This document shows, one piece after another, positions 42,981 through 51,957 of a stretch of DNA of 64,000 nucleotides (its first letter is position 1; each line of letters opens with the position of its first letter). The position numbers were made by a program, and so were the translations under genes. The stretch spans positions 124,001 to 188,000 of the forward strand of contig NZ_WPYP01000003.1 of NCBI RefSeq assembly GCF_013030985.1, read 5' to 3'. Source of the DNA: Ruegeria arenilitoris (GTDB taxonomy: Bacteria > Pseudomonadota > Alphaproteobacteria > Rhodobacterales > Rhodobacteraceae). Under the pieces are notes generated by a model, which did no database searches, was not told the DNA's origin, and saw only the letters and a list, made by a program, of their open reading frames with translations.

Positions 42981-44489
42981 TTACTTTTTCTTTCCGAACC
43001 CACTCAGACCCGGAGGCAAGCCCATGCCGCCGCCCATGCCGGGCAAACCGCCGGGCATCTTGCCGCCCATCGCCTTGGCCGCCTGTTCCAGCGCCTTGGG
43101 GTCCATACCTGCGGCCATCTCCTCGGGGCTGGGGCCGCCTTTGCCGAACATGCCCTTCATGGCCTGTTTCAGCATCTTGCCTTTGCCCATCTTGCCCATC
43201 TTCTTCATCATGTCCGACATCTGCCGGTGCATCTTAAGCAGCTTGTTGAGGTCGCTGACCTCCATCCCGGACCCAGCCGCGATGCGCTTCTTGCGGCTGG
43301 CTTGCAACAGCTGAGGGTTGGCGCGTTCGCGTTTGGTCATGGACTGGATCATGGCAATCTGGCGCTTGAGCACCTTGTCATCCATACCCGCCTCTTCGAC
43401 CTGCTTTGCCATCTTGCCCATGCCGGGCATCATGCTCATCATGCCCTGCATGCCGCCCATCTGGATCATCTGTTCCAGCTGCATTTTCAGGTCGTTCATG
43501 TTGAACTGACCTTTGACCATGCGCTTCATCATGCGCTCGGTCTGTTCCATCTCCATCGTTTCCTGGGCCTTTTCGACCAGGGCCACGATGTCGCCCATGC
43601 CCAGAATACGACCGGCGATACGGTCCGGTTCGAAGGTTTCGAGCGCGTCCATCTTCTCGCCCAGACCGACAAAGCGGATCGGCTTGCCGGTAACCGCGCG
43701 CATCGACAGGGCCGCACCGCCGCGCCCGTCGCCGTCCATCCGAGTCAGAACCACGCCCGAGATGCCGACCTTGGCGTCGAACTCTTCAGCCACTTCAACG
43801 GCGACCTGACCGGTCAGGCCGTCGACCACCAGCAGGGTCTCGCGCGGGTCAACAGCGTTGCGGACCTGCTCGACCTCGTCCATCAGGACTTCGTCGATGT
43901 GCAGACGGCCCGCGGTATCCAGCATGTAGACGTCGTAGCCGCCCAGCGTCGCCTGTTGCTTGGCGCGCTTGGCGATATCGACGGGTTTCTGGCCGGGAAC
44001 GATCGGCAGGGTGTCCACGCCGACCTGAGTGCCCAGAACCGCAAGCTGATCCATCGCCGCCGGGCGGTAGACGTCCAGCGAGGCCATCAGGACCTTCTTG
44101 CCCTCTTTCTCTTTCAGGCGTTTGGCGAGCTTACCGGTGGTGGTTGTCTTACCCGAACCCTGCAGACCGACCATCAGGATCGGGGCAGGCGGGTTGTCGA
44201 TCTTCAGCTTGCCGGGGTCTTCCTCGCCGCGCAGGGTATCGACCAGCGCATCGTGCACGATCTTGACGACCTGCTGGCCGGGCGTGATCGACTTGGTGAC
44301 GGCCTGACCGGTCGCCTGTTCCTGCACCTTCTTGACGAACTCACGCGCCACCGGCAGCGAAACGTCGGCCTCGAGCAGGGCGACGCGAACCTCGCGCAGG
44401 GCGGTCTTGACGTCTTCTTCGGACAGAGCACCCTGTTTGGTCAGCCGGTCAAAGACGCCGGAAAGGCGTTCGGATAGATTTTCAAACAT
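42981..44489 (-). CDS. ffh: Signal recognition particle GTPase Ffh
   Basis: 502 aa. N domain, G domain with GLQGSGKTTTTGKLAKRLKE (G1), LDVYRPAAMDQL, DVYMLDTAGRLHIDEVLMDE (G3) and VVDGLTGQVAVEVAEEF; the M domain is methionine-rich (IQMGGMQGMMSMMPGMGKMA, GSGMEVSDLNKLLKMHRQMS) and binds 4.5S RNA and signal sequences. It delivers nascent membrane proteins to FtsY. AAGGAG lies before the ATG at 44489. Its leader at 44490-44640 is rich in hairpins. Confidence 0.97.
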   Translation of the reverse strand: MFENLSERLSGVFDRLTKQGALSEEDVKTALREVRVALLEADVSLPVAREFVKKVQEQATGQAVTKSITPGQQVVKIVHDALVDTLRGEEDPGKLKIDNPPAPILMVGLQGSGKTTTTGKLAKRLKEKEGKKVLMASLDVYRPAAMDQLAVLGTQVGVDTLPIVPGQKPVDIAKRAKQQATLGGYDVYMLDTAGRLHIDEVLMDEVEQVRNAVDPRETLLVVDGLTGQVAVEVAEEFDAKVGISGVVLTRMDGDGRGGAALSMRAVTGKPIRFVGLGEKMDALETFEPDRIAGRILGMGDIVALVEKAQETMEMEQTERMMKRMVKGQFNMNDLKMQLEQMIQMGGMQGMMSMMPGMGKMAKQVEEAGMDDKVLKRQIAMIQSMTKRERANPQLLQASRKKRIAAGSGMEVSDLNKLLKMHRQMSDMMKKMGKMGKGKMLKQAMKGMFGKGGPSPEEMAAGMDPKALEQAAKAMGGKMPGGLPGMGGGMGLPPGLSGFGKKK

Positions 44490-44506
44490 GCCTTCGGCCT
44501 CCTTAG

Positions 44507-44636
44507 CCGGTTATCTGGTGGCACTTCCTAGGTAGGAAACACCGGTTAAATACACAATTGCCCCCACGGGCGAAACTCGCTGGTGGGGGGCGATCCCTGA
44601 ACGACTCAAGGGACCGGAAGGATCGTCTCTTCCGGA
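44507..44636 (-). promoter_or_regulatory. Structured 5' leader of ffh
   Basis: Four stems in about 130 nt on the minus strand. CCGGAAG (44614-44620) with CTTCCGG (44629-44635), an 8-nt loop. TCCCT with AGGGA (44594-44598/44609-44613). CCCCCAC with GTGGGGG (44561-44567/44583-44589). TTCCTA with TAGGAA (44525-44530/44533-44538). The last lies near the ribosome site (44499-44504). No known RNA family is matched; not the 4.5S RNA itself. Confidence 0.4.
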
Positions 44637-44752
44637 TGTTTGGCGGTTCATTATGTCCGTTTTCGCCCGTAGTCAAGCCGGACACGCCGGACAGGCCTTG
44701 AACCCGGCTGGCTTTGGCGGCATCAGCAAGGCAATATTATCAGGAGCCCACA

Positions 44753-45283
44753 ATGGACGCATCATCCGCCTTTCAGGACACACTGCCGCTCAGCTCGGAT
44801 GCGCTGTTGGCGCAGCTGGACGAGTGGGGGCTGACCTATCGCCTGCACACCCATGTACCGCTGCGCACGGTCGAGGATTCGAAGTCGGTCGAAGATCAGT
44901 TCATGGTGCCGGGTGAAAACGCTTTGCGCCTGAAGAACCTGTACCTGCGGGACAAGAAAAAGCGGAACTATCTGGTGACGCTGGAGCAAAGCCGCGAGAT
45001 TGACCTCAAGGCGCTGGGGGCGGAGCTGGGTGTGGGCAACCTGTCATTCGGCTCGGCGGATCGGTTGTTGCAAAACCTTGGTATTCGGCCCGGAGCGGTC
45101 AGCCCGCTGGCGATGATCAACGGGGTTCAGAACAACGTGCGGTTCTTCATGGACGGCGCGGCGCAGCAGGCCGATGTCATTTACATGCACCCGCTGGTCA
45201 ATGATCGCACCGTCGCGGTTTCACGGACCGATCTGATGGCGTTCTTCGACCGGATCGGTTGTGAGGTGACCTGGCTGCCCTGA
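44753..45283 (+). CDS. YbaK/ProX-type prolyl-tRNA deacylase
   Basis: 176 aa. YbaK domain: TYRLHTHVPLRTVEDSKSVE, KNLYLRDKKKRNYLVTLEQS, and LAMINGVQNNVRFFMDG. This free-standing type removes alanine wrongly attached to tRNA-Pro (ProXp-ala), guarding translation fidelity. CAGGAG before the ATG at 44753. Convergent with azoR. Confidence 0.88.
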   Translation: MDASSAFQDTLPLSSDALLAQLDEWGLTYRLHTHVPLRTVEDSKSVEDQFMVPGENALRLKNLYLRDKKKRNYLVTLEQSREIDLKALGAELGVGNLSFGSADRLLQNLGIRPGAVSPLAMINGVQNNVRFFMDGAAQQADVIYMHPLVNDRTVAVSRTDLMAFFDRIGCEVTWLP

Positions 45284-45359
45284 ACCTAAGCCATAGAACA
45301 AGTGCGCCCAGCCATTGCAAAGACAGGCCGGGCGCGGAGGGTGCTTATGGTGCAGGTGA

Positions 45360-45941
45360 TCAGGCTGCCAGTTCCAAAACGGCTTTCTGCGCCTTGGCCA
45401 GCGTTGTTTCAGCGTCCAGAGCCATCTGGTCTGCGGCAACAACATCCACGTCGTGAATGCCGATAAAGCCCAGCACATGTTTGGCATAGTTGGTGGCGAA
45501 ATCGACCTCGGACCCGACAGGAACACCACCCGACGCAATGGCGAGAACTGCACGTTTGCCCTCCAGCAGGCCCTTAGGGCCGTTCTCGGTGTAGCTAAAG
45601 GTCAGACCGGCGCGGGCCACCAGATCGATCCAGGCTTTGAACGCGGCAGGCACCGAGAAGTTATAGATCGGCAGACCGACGACGATAGTGTCGGCCTCTT
45701 GCAGTTCGTTCACCAGCGTTTCCGACAGCGCCAGCTGATCACGTTGGGTCTCATCCCGCTGATCGGCGGGGGTGAAGTTGGCGTTGATCCAGTCTTCGGT
45801 CAGCAAGGGCAGGGGGCTGGCCAGATCACGGCGGATGATGCGCGCGGCACCCAGATGCTTGACGATGCGGTCGGACAGGTCACGGGTCGCTGACCCATCG
45901 CGGCGGGCTGAGGCGTCGATATGCAGGATGGTCTTGGTCAT
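45360..45941 (-). CDS. azoR: FMN-dependent NADH-azoreductase
   Basis: 193 aa flavodoxin-fold: TILHIDASARRDGSATRDLS, TIVVGLPIYNFSVPAAFKAW (quinone/substrate site), GKRAVLAIASGGVP. AzoR reduces quinones and azo dyes with NADH in two-electron steps. The ATG at 45941 is preferred over far upstream in-frame ATGs that overlap the LysR gene. It is divergent from a LysR regulator with a perfect palindrome between the two. Confidence 0.9.
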   Translation of the reverse strand: MTKTILHIDASARRDGSATRDLSDRIVKHLGAARIIRRDLASPLPLLTEDWINANFTPADQRDETQRDQLALSETLVNELQEADTIVVGLPIYNFSVPAAFKAWIDLVARAGLTFSYTENGPKGLLEGKRAVLAIASGGVPVGSEVDFATNYAKHVLGFIGIHDVDVVAADQMALDAETTLAKAQKAVLELAA

Positions 45942-46018
45942 TTCACTTGATCCTTTTTGGATAGGGAATTCTCGTCTGCGCTCAATATGGATGTTGCGTG
46001 GGTGAACAAAACTCGGAT

Positions 46019-46035
46019 ACATCAACAGTTGATGT
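46019..46035. promoter_or_regulatory. Perfect 17-bp palindrome, candidate LysR site
   Basis: ACATCAAC-A-GTTGATGT, 8-bp perfect arms and one central base, in the 121-bp spacer of the divergent azoR/lysR pair. LysR regulators usually bind T-N11-A-type dyads here and control both genes. Confidence 0.55.
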
Positions 46036-46062
46036 TGGAAATTGCACAGTAGTGGTGATGCC

Positions 46063-46941
46063 GTGGACAATTGGGACGAAGTGAGAACCGCCTATCAGGT
46101 GGCCCGCATGGGCACCGTCAGCGGCGCGGCCGAAGTGTTAGGCGTTCACCACGCAACGGTGATCCGCCACATCGACGCGATTGAGGCGCGGTTGGGAACC
46201 AAGCTGTTCCAGCGCCACGCCCGCGGCTATACCCCCACCGAGGCCGGAAATGACCTGCTGCGCGTGGCACAGGCCACCGAGGACCAGTTCAACCAACTGG
46301 TCGGGCGGATGAAGGGGCGTGGCGATGATGTCTCGGGTGAGCTGGTCGTGACGTCTCTGTCCTCACTGGCGCCGCTGGTGGTACCGGTGCTCAGCGAGTT
46401 TCAGCGTCTGCATCCGGGTCTGATCGTGCGCTACCTGACCGGAGACCGCCTGTTCCGCCTGGAATATGGCGAGGCACACGTGGCTATTCGTGCAGGGTCG
46501 GCCCCGGACCAGCCGGACAATGTGGTGCAGCCCTTTGTCACCCAGGAAATCGGCCTGTTTGCCAGCAAGGGCTATGTGAAGCGCCACGGTAAGCCCGCTG
46601 GCGTAGAGGATTTCGTCAACCACTACTTCGTCAGCACCGACGACGAAAACAGCCGCGCTCCGTTTTCCCGGTGGTTGCGTGCGACGGTTCCCGCCGAAAA
46701 CATCACCTTTCGCTGCACCAACAACTTCTGCATCAGCGAGGCGGTTCTGTCCGGTGCCGGGATCGGGTTCATCTCCCGATGGGAAGCAAGCCGGGACCCC
46801 GATCTGATCGAGGTGATCGATCCGCTGCCGGAATGGTTCGGCAACCTTTGGCTGGTGACCCATGTGGATCTGCACCGCACAACCAAGGTTCAAAGCTTTC
46901 TGACATTCCTGAAAGAACGATCCAAAGGCTGGCTGGCGTGA
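46063..46941 (+). CDS. LysR-family regulator, probable control of azoR
   Basis: 292 aa. HTH: AYQVARMGTVSGAAEVLGVH then HATVIRHIDAIEARLGTKLF, followed by the periplasmic-binding-like effector domain (LVVTSLSSLAPLVVPVLSEF ... NFCISEAVLSGAGIGFISRW). The GTG at 46063 is favoured because the HTH starts with DNWDEVRTAYQVA; the TTG at 46042 is possible. Its stop overlaps the exporter start as GTGA, so the two are coupled. Confidence 0.9.
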   Translation: MDNWDEVRTAYQVARMGTVSGAAEVLGVHHATVIRHIDAIEARLGTKLFQRHARGYTPTEAGNDLLRVAQATEDQFNQLVGRMKGRGDDVSGELVVTSLSSLAPLVVPVLSEFQRLHPGLIVRYLTGDRLFRLEYGEAHVAIRAGSAPDQPDNVVQPFVTQEIGLFASKGYVKRHGKPAGVEDFVNHYFVSTDDENSRAPFSRWLRATVPAENITFRCTNNFCISEAVLSGAGIGFISRWEASRDPDLIEVIDPLPEWFGNLWLVTHVDLHRTTKVQSFLTFLKERSKGWLA

Positions 46942-47849
46942 GCCCTCAGGCACAGGGCCATCTGGCCATGCTTGTTTTTTCGGCCTTGGTGGCGGGCAGC
47001 TTTTCGCTGGGCTCGCTGGTTGCCAACCAGATCGCACCCGAGGCCCTTACGGCGGTGCGCTTTCTGATCGCCTCGGTCGTGATTGGTGTTACGGCGCTGA
47101 TGACCACTGGCCTGCCACGTAACGCAGCACAAGCGCCGTGGCGCTATCTGGTGCTGGGTGGTTTGTTTGCCGCTTACTTTGTTCTGATGTTCCACGGCCT
47201 GAAAACCGCACCACCGGTCAGTGCAGCGGCCGTGTTCACATTGACCCCGGTGATGTCGGCGATGGCGGGCTGGGTGTTGCTGAGGCAGATCACGACGCCT
47301 CGGATGGCCTTGGCGTTGACCGTGGGGGCGGTGGGGGCGCTCTGGGTTATTTTCCGCGCGGACTGGCAGGCATTCACCGCGTTTCAGATCGGCGGCGGTG
47401 AGATTATCTATTTCTGGGGCTGTATCGCACACGCGATCTACACACCGATGGTGCGCAAGCTGAACAGGGGCGAACCGGCGGTGGTGTTCAGTTTTGGCAC
47501 TATGGTTGCGGGCTGTATTTTGCTCACGCTCTACGGCTGGTCCGACATCCGCGCGACCGATTGGGTCAATTTGCCTCTGATCGTCTGGGTGGGGCTGCTG
47601 TACCTGTCGATCTTTGCCACCGCTGTCAGCTTTGTCCTGGTGCAGTTTGCGACGTTGCGGCTGCCCTCGGCCAAGGTGATGGCCTATACCTACCTGACCC
47701 CCAGCTGGGTGATCCTGTGGGAGATTGGGCTGGGTCAGCAACCGCCTCCGCTGTTGGTTGTTGTGGGTGCAATCCTGACCGTCGTGGCGCTTGTGCTGCT
47801 GCTGAAAACCGAAGAGCAGCGCCGCACAACGAACCCGGTGCCTGAATAA
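46938..47849 (+). CDS. EamA/DMT-family exporter
   Basis: 303 aa, ten helices in two EamA repeats: MLVFSALVAGSFSLGSLVAN and GGEIIYFWGCIAHAIYTPMV. DMT exporters move amino acids, metabolites or drugs out. The GTG at 46938 overlaps the LysR stop (GTGA), suggesting regulator and exporter act on the same compound. Substrate unknown. Confidence 0.9.
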   Translation: MSPQAQGHLAMLVFSALVAGSFSLGSLVANQIAPEALTAVRFLIASVVIGVTALMTTGLPRNAAQAPWRYLVLGGLFAAYFVLMFHGLKTAPPVSAAAVFTLTPVMSAMAGWVLLRQITTPRMALALTVGAVGALWVIFRADWQAFTAFQIGGGEIIYFWGCIAHAIYTPMVRKLNRGEPAVVFSFGTMVAGCILLTLYGWSDIRATDWVNLPLIVWVGLLYLSIFATAVSFVLVQFATLRLPSAKVMAYTYLTPSWVILWEIGLGQQPPPLLVVVGAILTVVALVLLLKTEEQRRTTNPVPE

Positions 47850-47911
47850 AGCTTGCCTTCCCCTCAAATTGTGCCAGCGTCGGATAGGTACAGGCTACAT
47901 ACGGGCACGAG

Positions 47912-48196
47912 ATGACGAAACCAGCATTCTTTCTGATCGCGGCGGCAGGATTGGCTGCCTGTACTCAACCCGGACCGAGCACCGCAGTTTCGGAGGCAGA
48001 TCTGCAAGGCAGTTGCGAGGCGCTAGTCTCAGCCGAAACCGGGGTGCGGCCCGAGGACGTTTCTGCGGTTTCCACCAAGACCGAGCCTACGGGGTCAGTA
48101 ACGACGGTGTCTGTTGTTGGCGCGCAGGCGCCGTGGTTGTGTCTGGCGGACCCGTTCGGCGTCATCACCGGCGTTGAATACAGTCAGGAAGGATAG
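47912..48196 (+). CDS. Small putative lipoprotein
   Basis: 94 aa. Signal and lipobox FFLIAAAGLAAC. The mature part LQGSCEALVSAETGVRPEDV ... VVGAQAPWLCLADPFGVITG has two Cys that may pair. This resembles small DUF-type lipoproteins of roseobacters; no function known. Confidence 0.65.
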   Translation: MTKPAFFLIAAAGLAACTQPGPSTAVSEADLQGSCEALVSAETGVRPEDVSAVSTKTEPTGSVTTVSVVGAQAPWLCLADPFGVITGVEYSQEG

Positions 48197-48284
48197 CCGG
48201 CATTTGGCGCAGGCCGCCCGTTGAGGCAGATCAAGGTCGATACATGCGAATATCCCTACGCTTGAGGGCAAGGAGGAATTCGCC

Positions 48285-48698
48285 ATGTACACTCACATCA
48301 TGTTCCCTGTTGACCTGCATCTTCCGCCAGAGGTTCGCAAAGCGGCCGATGTTGCGGCCGAGGTTGCCAAGTGGCAGGGCGCCAAGATCACTATTGTCAG
48401 CGTGACGGGCACCCAACCCGGTGATCCGGTTCAGACGGATGCCGCAATCAACGACAACCTGCGGGCCTTCGCTGAACAGCTTGCCACGAACAGCGGGACG
48501 GAAGTCGCATACCTCAATATCCACTCGGTCGATGTCGCGGCCGAGGTTGATGGCGACCTGGCCCGCGCTGCCGAGGAAATCGGAGCCGACCTGATCGTCG
48601 TGGGAACCCATGCGCCAAGGATCACCGACTATATCTTTTCAAGCCACGCTGGGTATCTGGCTAATCATGCGAAAGTATCGGTTTTCGTCGTGCGCTAG
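48285..48698 (+). CDS. Universal stress protein (UspA family)
   Basis: 137 aa. YTHIMFPVDLHLPPEVRKAA, GAKITIVSVTGTQPGDPV, and the ATP-site pattern LIVVGTHAPRITDYIFSSHA with the C-terminal KVSVFVVR. AAGGAGG precedes the ATG at 48285. Its stop overlaps the end of the ArsR gene. Confidence 0.88.
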   Translation: MYTHIMFPVDLHLPPEVRKAADVAAEVAKWQGAKITIVSVTGTQPGDPVQTDAAINDNLRAFAEQLATNSGTEVAYLNIHSVDVAAEVDGDLARAAEEIGADLIVVGTHAPRITDYIFSSHAGYLANHAKVSVFVVR

Positions 48699-49036
48699 AC
48701 TTGGGGATCGTCGGCTGCGGGCAGTTCGGCTTCAAGAAACCGCTCGAATGCGTCCAGATTGACCGGTTCGAACTGCCCGAACCCCTGCATCCACACCGAC
48801 GCCGCACGCAAGGCGTCGGGTTCCAGCTTGCACCATTTCACCCGGCCGCGCTTTTCCTGACTGATCAGCCCCGCCTTGGTCAGGATGACCAGATGTTTCG
48901 AGATCGCGGCCAGCGACATCTCGAACGGTTCGGCCACGTCGGTGACGGCCATGTCATCCTCAAGCAGCATCGCCAGTATGGCGCGGCGAGTGGGGTCGGC
49001 TAGGGCCGCGAATACGGTGTCGAGATCATTGGACAT
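48695..49036 (-). CDS. ArsR-family regulator
   Basis: 113 aa winged HTH: ALADPTRRAILAMLLEDDMA, VTDVAEPFEMSLAAISKHLV, ILTKAGLISQEKRGRVKWCK. It lacks the CxCxx metal-site Cys pair of arsenic-sensing members and belongs to the group that usually lies before SRPBCC (AHSA1) proteins, but no such gene follows here. The ATG at 49036 has GCGGAGG upstream. Confidence 0.88.
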   Translation of the reverse strand: MSNDLDTVFAALADPTRRAILAMLLEDDMAVTDVAEPFEMSLAAISKHLVILTKAGLISQEKRGRVKWCKLEPDALRAASVWMQGFGQFEPVNLDAFERFLEAELPAADDPQV

Positions 49037-49067
49037 GCCTCCGCTGAACCACAGCGCCCGGGTTTGG

Positions 49068-49083
49068 TCAACCATTTGGTTGA
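49068..49083. promoter_or_regulatory. Candidate ArsR operator
   Basis: TCAACC-ATTT-GGTTGA, 6-bp perfect arms, 32 bp upstream of the ArsR start. This matches the CAACC...GGTTG pattern commonly found before this ArsR subgroup, so autoregulation is likely. Confidence 0.6.
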
Positions 49084-49267
49084 ATATATGGATTCAATGC
49101 ATTTGAACGGAACAGAAAGGGCCAGGCAGTTTTGAATTGCGAAGCGTTGGGTGAAAAATCATTTTAAAACAATTAATTAAGCTGCGGCAATTAGGGCCTT
49201 CAACGTCGTTGACTCTGCGCCCTTCGCCCCTTAGCACCGTGCCCAAGACTGAGCGAGGACAACGCCC

Positions 49268-49600
49268 GTGACAGATGATGACCAAAAGCAGCGTATGGCG
49301 CAGCTGGAGGCCAAGATCGAGGCGGCGAAAAAGGCCAAGGCGCCGAAGCCTCGCGCAGACGCTGACGTCTCGGGCGGCGAGCTTGCCTGGCGGATGGTCA
49401 TCGAAATGGTATCCGGTCTGGGGATCGGATTTGGCATCGGATACGGGCTGGACAGCCTGCTCGGGACGATCCCGATCTTTCTGGTGCTGTTCACATTGCT
49501 GGGCCTTGTCGCGGGCGTGAAGGTTATGCTCCGCAGCGCGAAAGAGGCTCAAGAGAAACAAACGGCGGCAAACGCGGCCGAGAAGGACGAGAGGGACTGA
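49268..49600 (+). CDS. atpI: F0F1 ATP synthase subunit I (AtpI)
   Basis: 110 aa. A charged N-terminus, then [20 protein letters not shown] ... [20 protein letters not shown], two hydrophobic segments in the usual AtpI arrangement. AtpI helps assemble the c-ring. Start GTG at 49268. First gene of the F0 cluster; atpB follows 3 bases later. Confidence 0.93.
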   Translation: MTDDDQKQRMAQLEAKIEAAKKAKAPKPRADADVSGGELAWRMVIEMVSGLGIGFGIGYGLDSLLGTIPIFLVLFTLLGLVAGVKVMLRSAKEAQEKQTAANAAEKDERD

Positions 49601-49602
49601 AC

Positions 49603-50361
49603 GTGGCAACTGAGACCACCGCAGCAGAAGGCAGCAGCCTGGTATTCCACCCCATGGACCAGTTCATCGTTAAGCCGCTGTTTGGCGACGGAGCGGTCGG
49701 CATGTTCACGGTCACCAACGTGACCCTGTGGCTGTTCTTTGCGGTTCTGGCTGTGGCTGCTCTGCTGGTTCTGCCCACGTCCAAGCGCGCGATCGTACCC
49801 ACCCGGATGCAGTCGATCGCGGAACTGACCTACGGCTTCATCTACAAGATGCTGGAAGACATCTGCGGTAAGGAAGGCGTCAAGTTCTTCCCCTATGTCA
49901 TGACCCTGTTCATGTTCATCGTCAGCGCGAACTTCCTGGGTCTGATCCCGACCTCGTTCACTACCACGTCGCATTTCGCGGTCACCATCCCGCTGGCGCT
50001 GGCTGTGTTCCTGACCGTGACCATTCTGGGTTTCGTCAAGAACGGTGCCGCATTCCTGGGTCTGTTCTGGGTCTCCAGCGCGCCGCTGGCGCTGCGCCCG
50101 ATCCTGGCGATCATCGAGCTGATCTCGTACTTTGTACGTCCGGTCAGCCACTCCATTCGTCTTGCCGGTAACGTCATGGCTGGCCACGCGGTTATCAAGG
50201 TTTTCGCGGGCTTCGCCGCAGTTGCCGTGATCTCGCCCGTATCCGTTCTGGCGATCACCGCAATGTACGGCCTCGAGGTCCTGGTGGCCTTTATCCAGGC
50301 CTACGTATTCACCATTCTGACCTGTGTTTATCTGAAAGATGCGCTGCATCCTTCGCACTAA
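49603..50361 (+). CDS. atpB: F0F1 ATP synthase subunit a
   Basis: 252 aa, about six helices. The proton-channel segment [23 protein letters not shown] carries the essential arginine (SIRLAGN), and [20 protein letters not shown] ends the protein. Forms the proton half-channels against the c-ring. GTG start at 49603. Confidence 0.97.
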   Translation: MATETTAAEGSSLVFHPMDQFIVKPLFGDGAVGMFTVTNVTLWLFFAVLAVAALLVLPTSKRAIVPTRMQSIAELTYGFIYKMLEDICGKEGVKFFPYVMTLFMFIVSANFLGLIPTSFTTTSHFAVTIPLALAVFLTVTILGFVKNGAAFLGLFWVSSAPLALRPILAIIELISYFVRPVSHSIRLAGNVMAGHAVIKVFAGFAAVAVISPVSVLAITAMYGLEVLVAFIQAYVFTILTCVYLKDALHPSH

Positions 50362-50409
50362 GGTCCGATACCCCAACATCGAAACTTCCAATTCGTAAGG
50401 AGATACATC

Positions 50410-50634
50410 ATGGAAGGCGATCTCGCACACATCGGCGCAGGCCTGGCAGCAATCGGTTCCGGCGCAGCCGCAATCGGGGTGGGCAACGTTGCAGGCAACT
50501 TCCTGGCCGGCGCTCTGCGCAACCCTTCGGCGGCTGCTTCGCAGACCGCAACCCTCTTCATCGGTATCGCATTCGCAGAAGCGCTGGGCATCTTTGCATT
50601 CCTGGTCTCACTGCTGCTGATGTTCGCCGTCTAA
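50410..50634 (+). CDS. atpE: F0F1 ATP synthase subunit c
   Basis: 74 aa hairpin: [20 protein letters not shown], polar loop GALRNPSAA, and [20 protein letters not shown] with the proton-carrying Glu in FAEALG. AAGGAG before the ATG at 50410. Confidence 0.98.
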   Translation: MEGDLAHIGAGLAAIGSGAAAIGVGNVAGNFLAGALRNPSAAASQTATLFIGIAFAEALGIFAFLVSLLLMFAV

Positions 50635-50720
50635 TCTGCGGAACCTGATCCTTACGCGCAGGTGGGCCCAAGCCATAGCGGCCCACCTGTTGTAAAGACA
50701 ACGTTCCGACGGAGGACATC

Positions 50721-51272
50721 ATGGCGACTGAACCCATTAGCGAAGAAGTAGTTGGCTCGTGCGTCGACACGCATGGCTCTGCCATCGGGATGCCGCAGCT
50801 CTGCTTCGATTGGTTCCCCAACCAGATTTTCTGGCTGGTCATCACGCTGGTCGTCATCTTTCTGGTCCTGTCTCGCGTGGCTCTGCCCCGCATCGCGGCA
50901 ATCCTGGCTGAACGTCAGGGGACCATTACAAATGACCTGGCTGCGGCCGAAGATCTGAAGGCCAAGGCGGTCGAGGCCGAAGAGGCCTACAACAAGGCGC
51001 TGGCCGATGCCCGTGCCGAAGCGCAGCGTATCGCTGCCGAAGCCCGTGCTGAAATCCAGGCTGGTCTGGATGACGCGATTGCCAAGGCGGACGCGGAAAT
51101 CGCTGCAAAGGCGGCTGAATCGGAAAAGGCAATTGCCGAAATCCGTGCCGGTGCGCTGGAAAGCATTCAAGTGGTTGCCAAGGACACGGCGGCTGAACTG
51201 GTTACCGCACTGGGCGGCGAGGCGGATGCCTCTGCCATCGACAGTGCAGTTGACACGCAGATGAAAGGATAA
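50721..51272 (+). CDS. atpF': F0F1 ATP synthase subunit b'
   Basis: 183 aa. N-terminal helix [20 protein letters not shown], then [20 protein letters not shown] and a long charged coiled coil rich in Ala and Glu. Typical b' of Alphaproteobacteria and cyanobacteria, which pairs with b as a heterodimer stalk. It precedes atpF by 5 bases. Confidence 0.94.
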   Translation: MATEPISEEVVGSCVDTHGSAIGMPQLCFDWFPNQIFWLVITLVVIFLVLSRVALPRIAAILAERQGTITNDLAAAEDLKAKAVEAEEAYNKALADARAEAQRIAAEARAEIQAGLDDAIAKADAEIAAKAAESEKAIAEIRAGALESIQVVAKDTAAELVTALGGEADASAIDSAVDTQMKG

Positions 51273-51277
51273 GTGAC

Positions 51278-51838
51278 ATGCGGAACACTCTTGCCCTTAT
51301 CCTGACCGTCGGCGCAGCCAGCCCGGCATTTGCCGCAAGCGGCCCGTTCTTCTCGCTTGGCAACACCGACTTTGTGGTCCTTCTGGGCTTCATCGTTTTC
51401 ATCGCGGTCCTGTTCTACTTCAAGGTCCCGGGCTTGATCGGTGGTGCGCTGGACAACCGTGCCGCTGGCATCAAGTCCGAACTGGACGAAGCCCGCGCCC
51501 TGCATGAAGAAGCGCGCAGCCTGCTGGCCTCGTACGAGCGCAAGCAGCGTGAAGTGCAGACGCAGGCGGATGCCATCGTGGCTGCTGCGAAAGACGACGC
51601 CGCTCTGGCTGCTGAACAGGCCAAGGCCGATCTGGAAAAATCCATCGCACGCCGTCTGGCCGCTGCGCAGGACCAGATCGCATCGGCGGAAGCGTCGGCT
51701 GTGAAGGACGTCCGCGATCAGGCCATCACCGTTGCTGTTTCTGCAGCAAACGCGGTTCTGGCCAAGCAGATGACGGCGACACAGGCGAACAAGCTGATCG
51801 ACGCGGCGATTGCCGATGTAGGCGAAAAGCTGCACTAA
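51278..51838 (+). CDS. atpF: F0F1 ATP synthase subunit b
   Basis: 186 aa. Short N-terminal hydrophobic signal-like stretch ([15 protein letters not shown]) before the membrane helix [20 protein letters not shown], then the coiled-coil stalk [20 protein letters not shown]. Subunit b anchors F1 to F0. F1 genes are expected elsewhere, as in other Rhodobacterales. Confidence 0.94.
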   Translation: MRNTLALILTVGAASPAFAASGPFFSLGNTDFVVLLGFIVFIAVLFYFKVPGLIGGALDNRAAGIKSELDEARALHEEARSLLASYERKQREVQTQADAIVAAAKDDAALAAEQAKADLEKSIARRLAAAQDQIASAEASAVKDVRDQAITVAVSAANAVLAKQMTATQANKLIDAAIADVGEKLH

Positions 51839-51863
51839 GCTTTGCCCAGTATGAACATTGTGC

Positions 51864-51898
51864 GACCCGGTAGTTTTCTGCCGGGTCTGCCGTTTTCA
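51864..51898 (+). terminator. Possible terminator of the F0 cluster
   Basis: GACCCGG-TAGTTTTCTG-CCGGGTC, 7-bp perfect arms, 26 bp after the atpF stop, followed by TGCCGTTTTC: a short T-run not directly on the stem. Confidence 0.5.
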
Positions 51899-51957
51899 GG
51901 GGCGGGTTTTTTGCCCGGAGCGACACTCGGGTAGCAGCGCTATGCCCAAAGCTGATC

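Noticed and set aside
42303-44477. 724-aa plus-strand open frame opposite ffh and the GNATs
   Set aside because: Shadow of Ffh and the GNATs, with repetitive Leu/His composition from the antisense of Met/Lys-rich codons; no ribosome site or motif.
44490-44650. Possible 4.5S (SRP) RNA gene next to ffh
   Set aside because: The hairpins do not include the GGAA-capped helix 8 motif pattern, and they sit directly in the ffh leader on its strand.
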